NCBI RefSeq assembly: GCF_016086655.4
Contig: NC_052134.2
Span: forward strand, 12,090,001-12,154,000
DNA: 64,000 nucleotides
Origin: Lepeophtheirus salmonis
Taxonomy: Eukaryota > Arthropoda > Copepoda > Siphonostomatoida > Caligidae
Direction of reading: 5' to 3'
In this document: positions 63,149 through 64,000 of the stretch, one piece after another
Position numbering within the stretch: position 1 is the first letter of the stretch
Layout: each line of letters begins with the position of its first letter
Notes under the pieces: generated by a model
Told to the model about the DNA's origin: nothing
Database searches by the model: none
Seen by the model: the letters and a program-made list of their open reading frames with translations, nothing else
Position numbers and translations under genes: made by a program

Positions 63149-63284
63149 ATATCATGATGAAGAGCACGCGAATTTGCTCAATACCATGTGGCTTATTGCC
63201 ATAACTTTTCTCAGTGTTGGATACGGAGATATTGTCCCAAATACATATTGTGGTAGAGGGATTGCTGTGACGACTGGTATGATG
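63149..63284 (+). CDS. SK: SK channel alternative pore exon, version 2
   Basis: 136-bp exon starting after tatatcag and ending before gtaaga. One base completes Arg, then 45 codons: YHDEEHANLLNTMWLIAITF, LSVGYGDIVPNTYCGRGIAV, TTGMM. Same function as version 1 (turret, pore helix, GYGD filter, S6 start), with 32 of 45 residues identical. The turret start YHDEEHANLLN matches the common RYHD form of SK channels, while the S6 start IAVTTGMM is distinctive. Joining version 1 directly to this exon would read ATA TCA TGA, a stop at the third codon. It is 696 bp from the next shared exon, so it may be the default choice; that is inference. Confidence 0.95.
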
Positions 63285-63980
63285 GTAAGAAATGATTTTT
63301 TACTTAATTAATTTTTTTCTTCTAATTTTTTGCTTATTAGAATTTTTGTACATTTATTTAATTATTTAGATTTCACTCCTATTTCTTTTTTCGTTTCTTT
63401 TTACAGAAAGTTTATTCATGTAGAAAGACACACAATTAATAAACTTATTGTTTTATTTAAGATGATTTGGAAATTGACCAAACATACTCCCTTCAAATTA
63501 TCTTAATAAATGTATTCTACCCCTATCCTTAATATAGATAATTACTACTCCTCCGTTTAAATCACATCTTAATCGAATACTATAAATTGATTGATTTACT
63601 TTAATATAAATTAACATCTAGACCATTTTATGAAATTTGACTCTTATTCAAAACACAAAATATCTACAAAATTTAAACTTGCGAAGAAAATTAAACTTAA
63701 ATAAAATCTCTCTATATGACTCCACATAAACCAAAAACTTAATGAAAGAGTAATTAAACTAAATTGGTAAGCATTGGTTTTTTTTGTTTGTTTTTTTTTT
63801 TCAAATAAAAACTTAAATTGTTGACAAAGACTTTAATTCATTTTTATTACTTATACATTTTGTAATTTTCAAAAGAAATATACTTATAGTACATTAAGTT
63901 AGACACTTCATCACATAAATAACTCCAATGAGATTTGATATACTTGTTTAATTGTTCCAATTTGTTATATATTTTGTTAG
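63285..63980 (+). other. 696-bp SK intron
   Basis: GT-AG intron (gtaaga ... gttag) of AT-rich sequence with T runs at 63780-63800. Nothing else recognised. Confidence 0.8.
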
Positions 63981-64000
63981 GGTGCTGGCTGTACTGCTTT
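63981..64000 (+). CDS. SK: SK channel exon, S6 (cut by window edge)
   Basis: After ttttgttag the frame continues GAGCTA plus two bases, matching the SK S6 sequence 'GIMGAGCTALVV' directly after the GMM that ends either pore exon. The exon begins at a codon boundary, as both pore exons require. The rest of S6 and the calmodulin-binding domain lie beyond the window. Confidence 0.92.

Noticed and set aside
63123..63311. Pore exon 2 as a stand-alone 62-codon gene starting at the ATG at 63123
   Set aside because: The codons before 63149 are intronic and pass through a splice acceptor; the frame after 63284 runs past a strong donor.
1..64000. CRISPR arrays, bacterial operons, phage or virus genes
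   Set aside because: The window has spliced exons, large introns and eukaryotic transposons; no regularly spaced repeats or viral genes were seen.

Overview
The window looks like nuclear DNA from an AT-rich, transposon-loaded arthropod. I infer a parasitic copepod of the salmon louse type (Lepeophtheirus/Caligus), because the SK channel protein is insect-like and there are many decayed Tc1/mariner copies. The species is inference; I could run no search.

The only protein-coding gene I can support is on the + strand: a small-conductance Ca2+-activated K+ channel (SK/KCNN family). Seven exon segments are visible: S1 (7813-7954), S2 (45443-45538), S3 to S4 (52626-52858), S4/S5 (54476-54664), pore version 1 (57707-57842), pore version 2 (63149-63284), and the start of the next S6 exon (63981 to the window edge). 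The N-terminal exons lie upstream, and the rest of S6 and the calmodulin-binding tail lie downstream. All visible splice sites are GT-AG.

The main discovery is that the pore exon is duplicated. The two copies are both 136 bp, have the same splice phases, are 32/45 identical in protein, and both keep the GYGD selectivity filter. Because 136 is not a multiple of 3, including both or neither breaks the frame, and double inclusion meets a stop codon at once. They therefore behave as mutually exclusive exons. The copies differ mostly at the start of the pore turret and the start of S6.

Everything else is intronic or upstream and consists largely of decayed mobile DNA. It includes several Tc1/mariner families on both strands (about 2.6-3.7, 5.1, 6.8-7.3, 8.3-9.2, 11.5-12.8, 13.7-14.3, 17.5-18.1, 23.7-24.2, 26.4, 38.7, 41.9-42.7, 44.2-44.8, 46.5-47.1, 53.7-54.3, 55.3-56.2 and 58.8-60.0 kb). 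There is also a P-element-like transposase relic (28.5-30.1 kb), a probable LINE relic (15.2-16.2 kb), foldback elements (10.2, 36.7, 37.4 kb), tRNA-related SINE copies, and a T-rich hAT-like MITE family. One copy of that MITE sits inside a mariner gene, which fixes its ends.

Two fragments of normal cellular genes are also embedded in the 45.5-52.6 kb and 8-45 kb introns: a nuclear copy of mitochondrial cytochrome b (about 49.58-49.94 kb) and a decayed 3' end of 18S rRNA (about 41.34-41.58 kb, minus strand).
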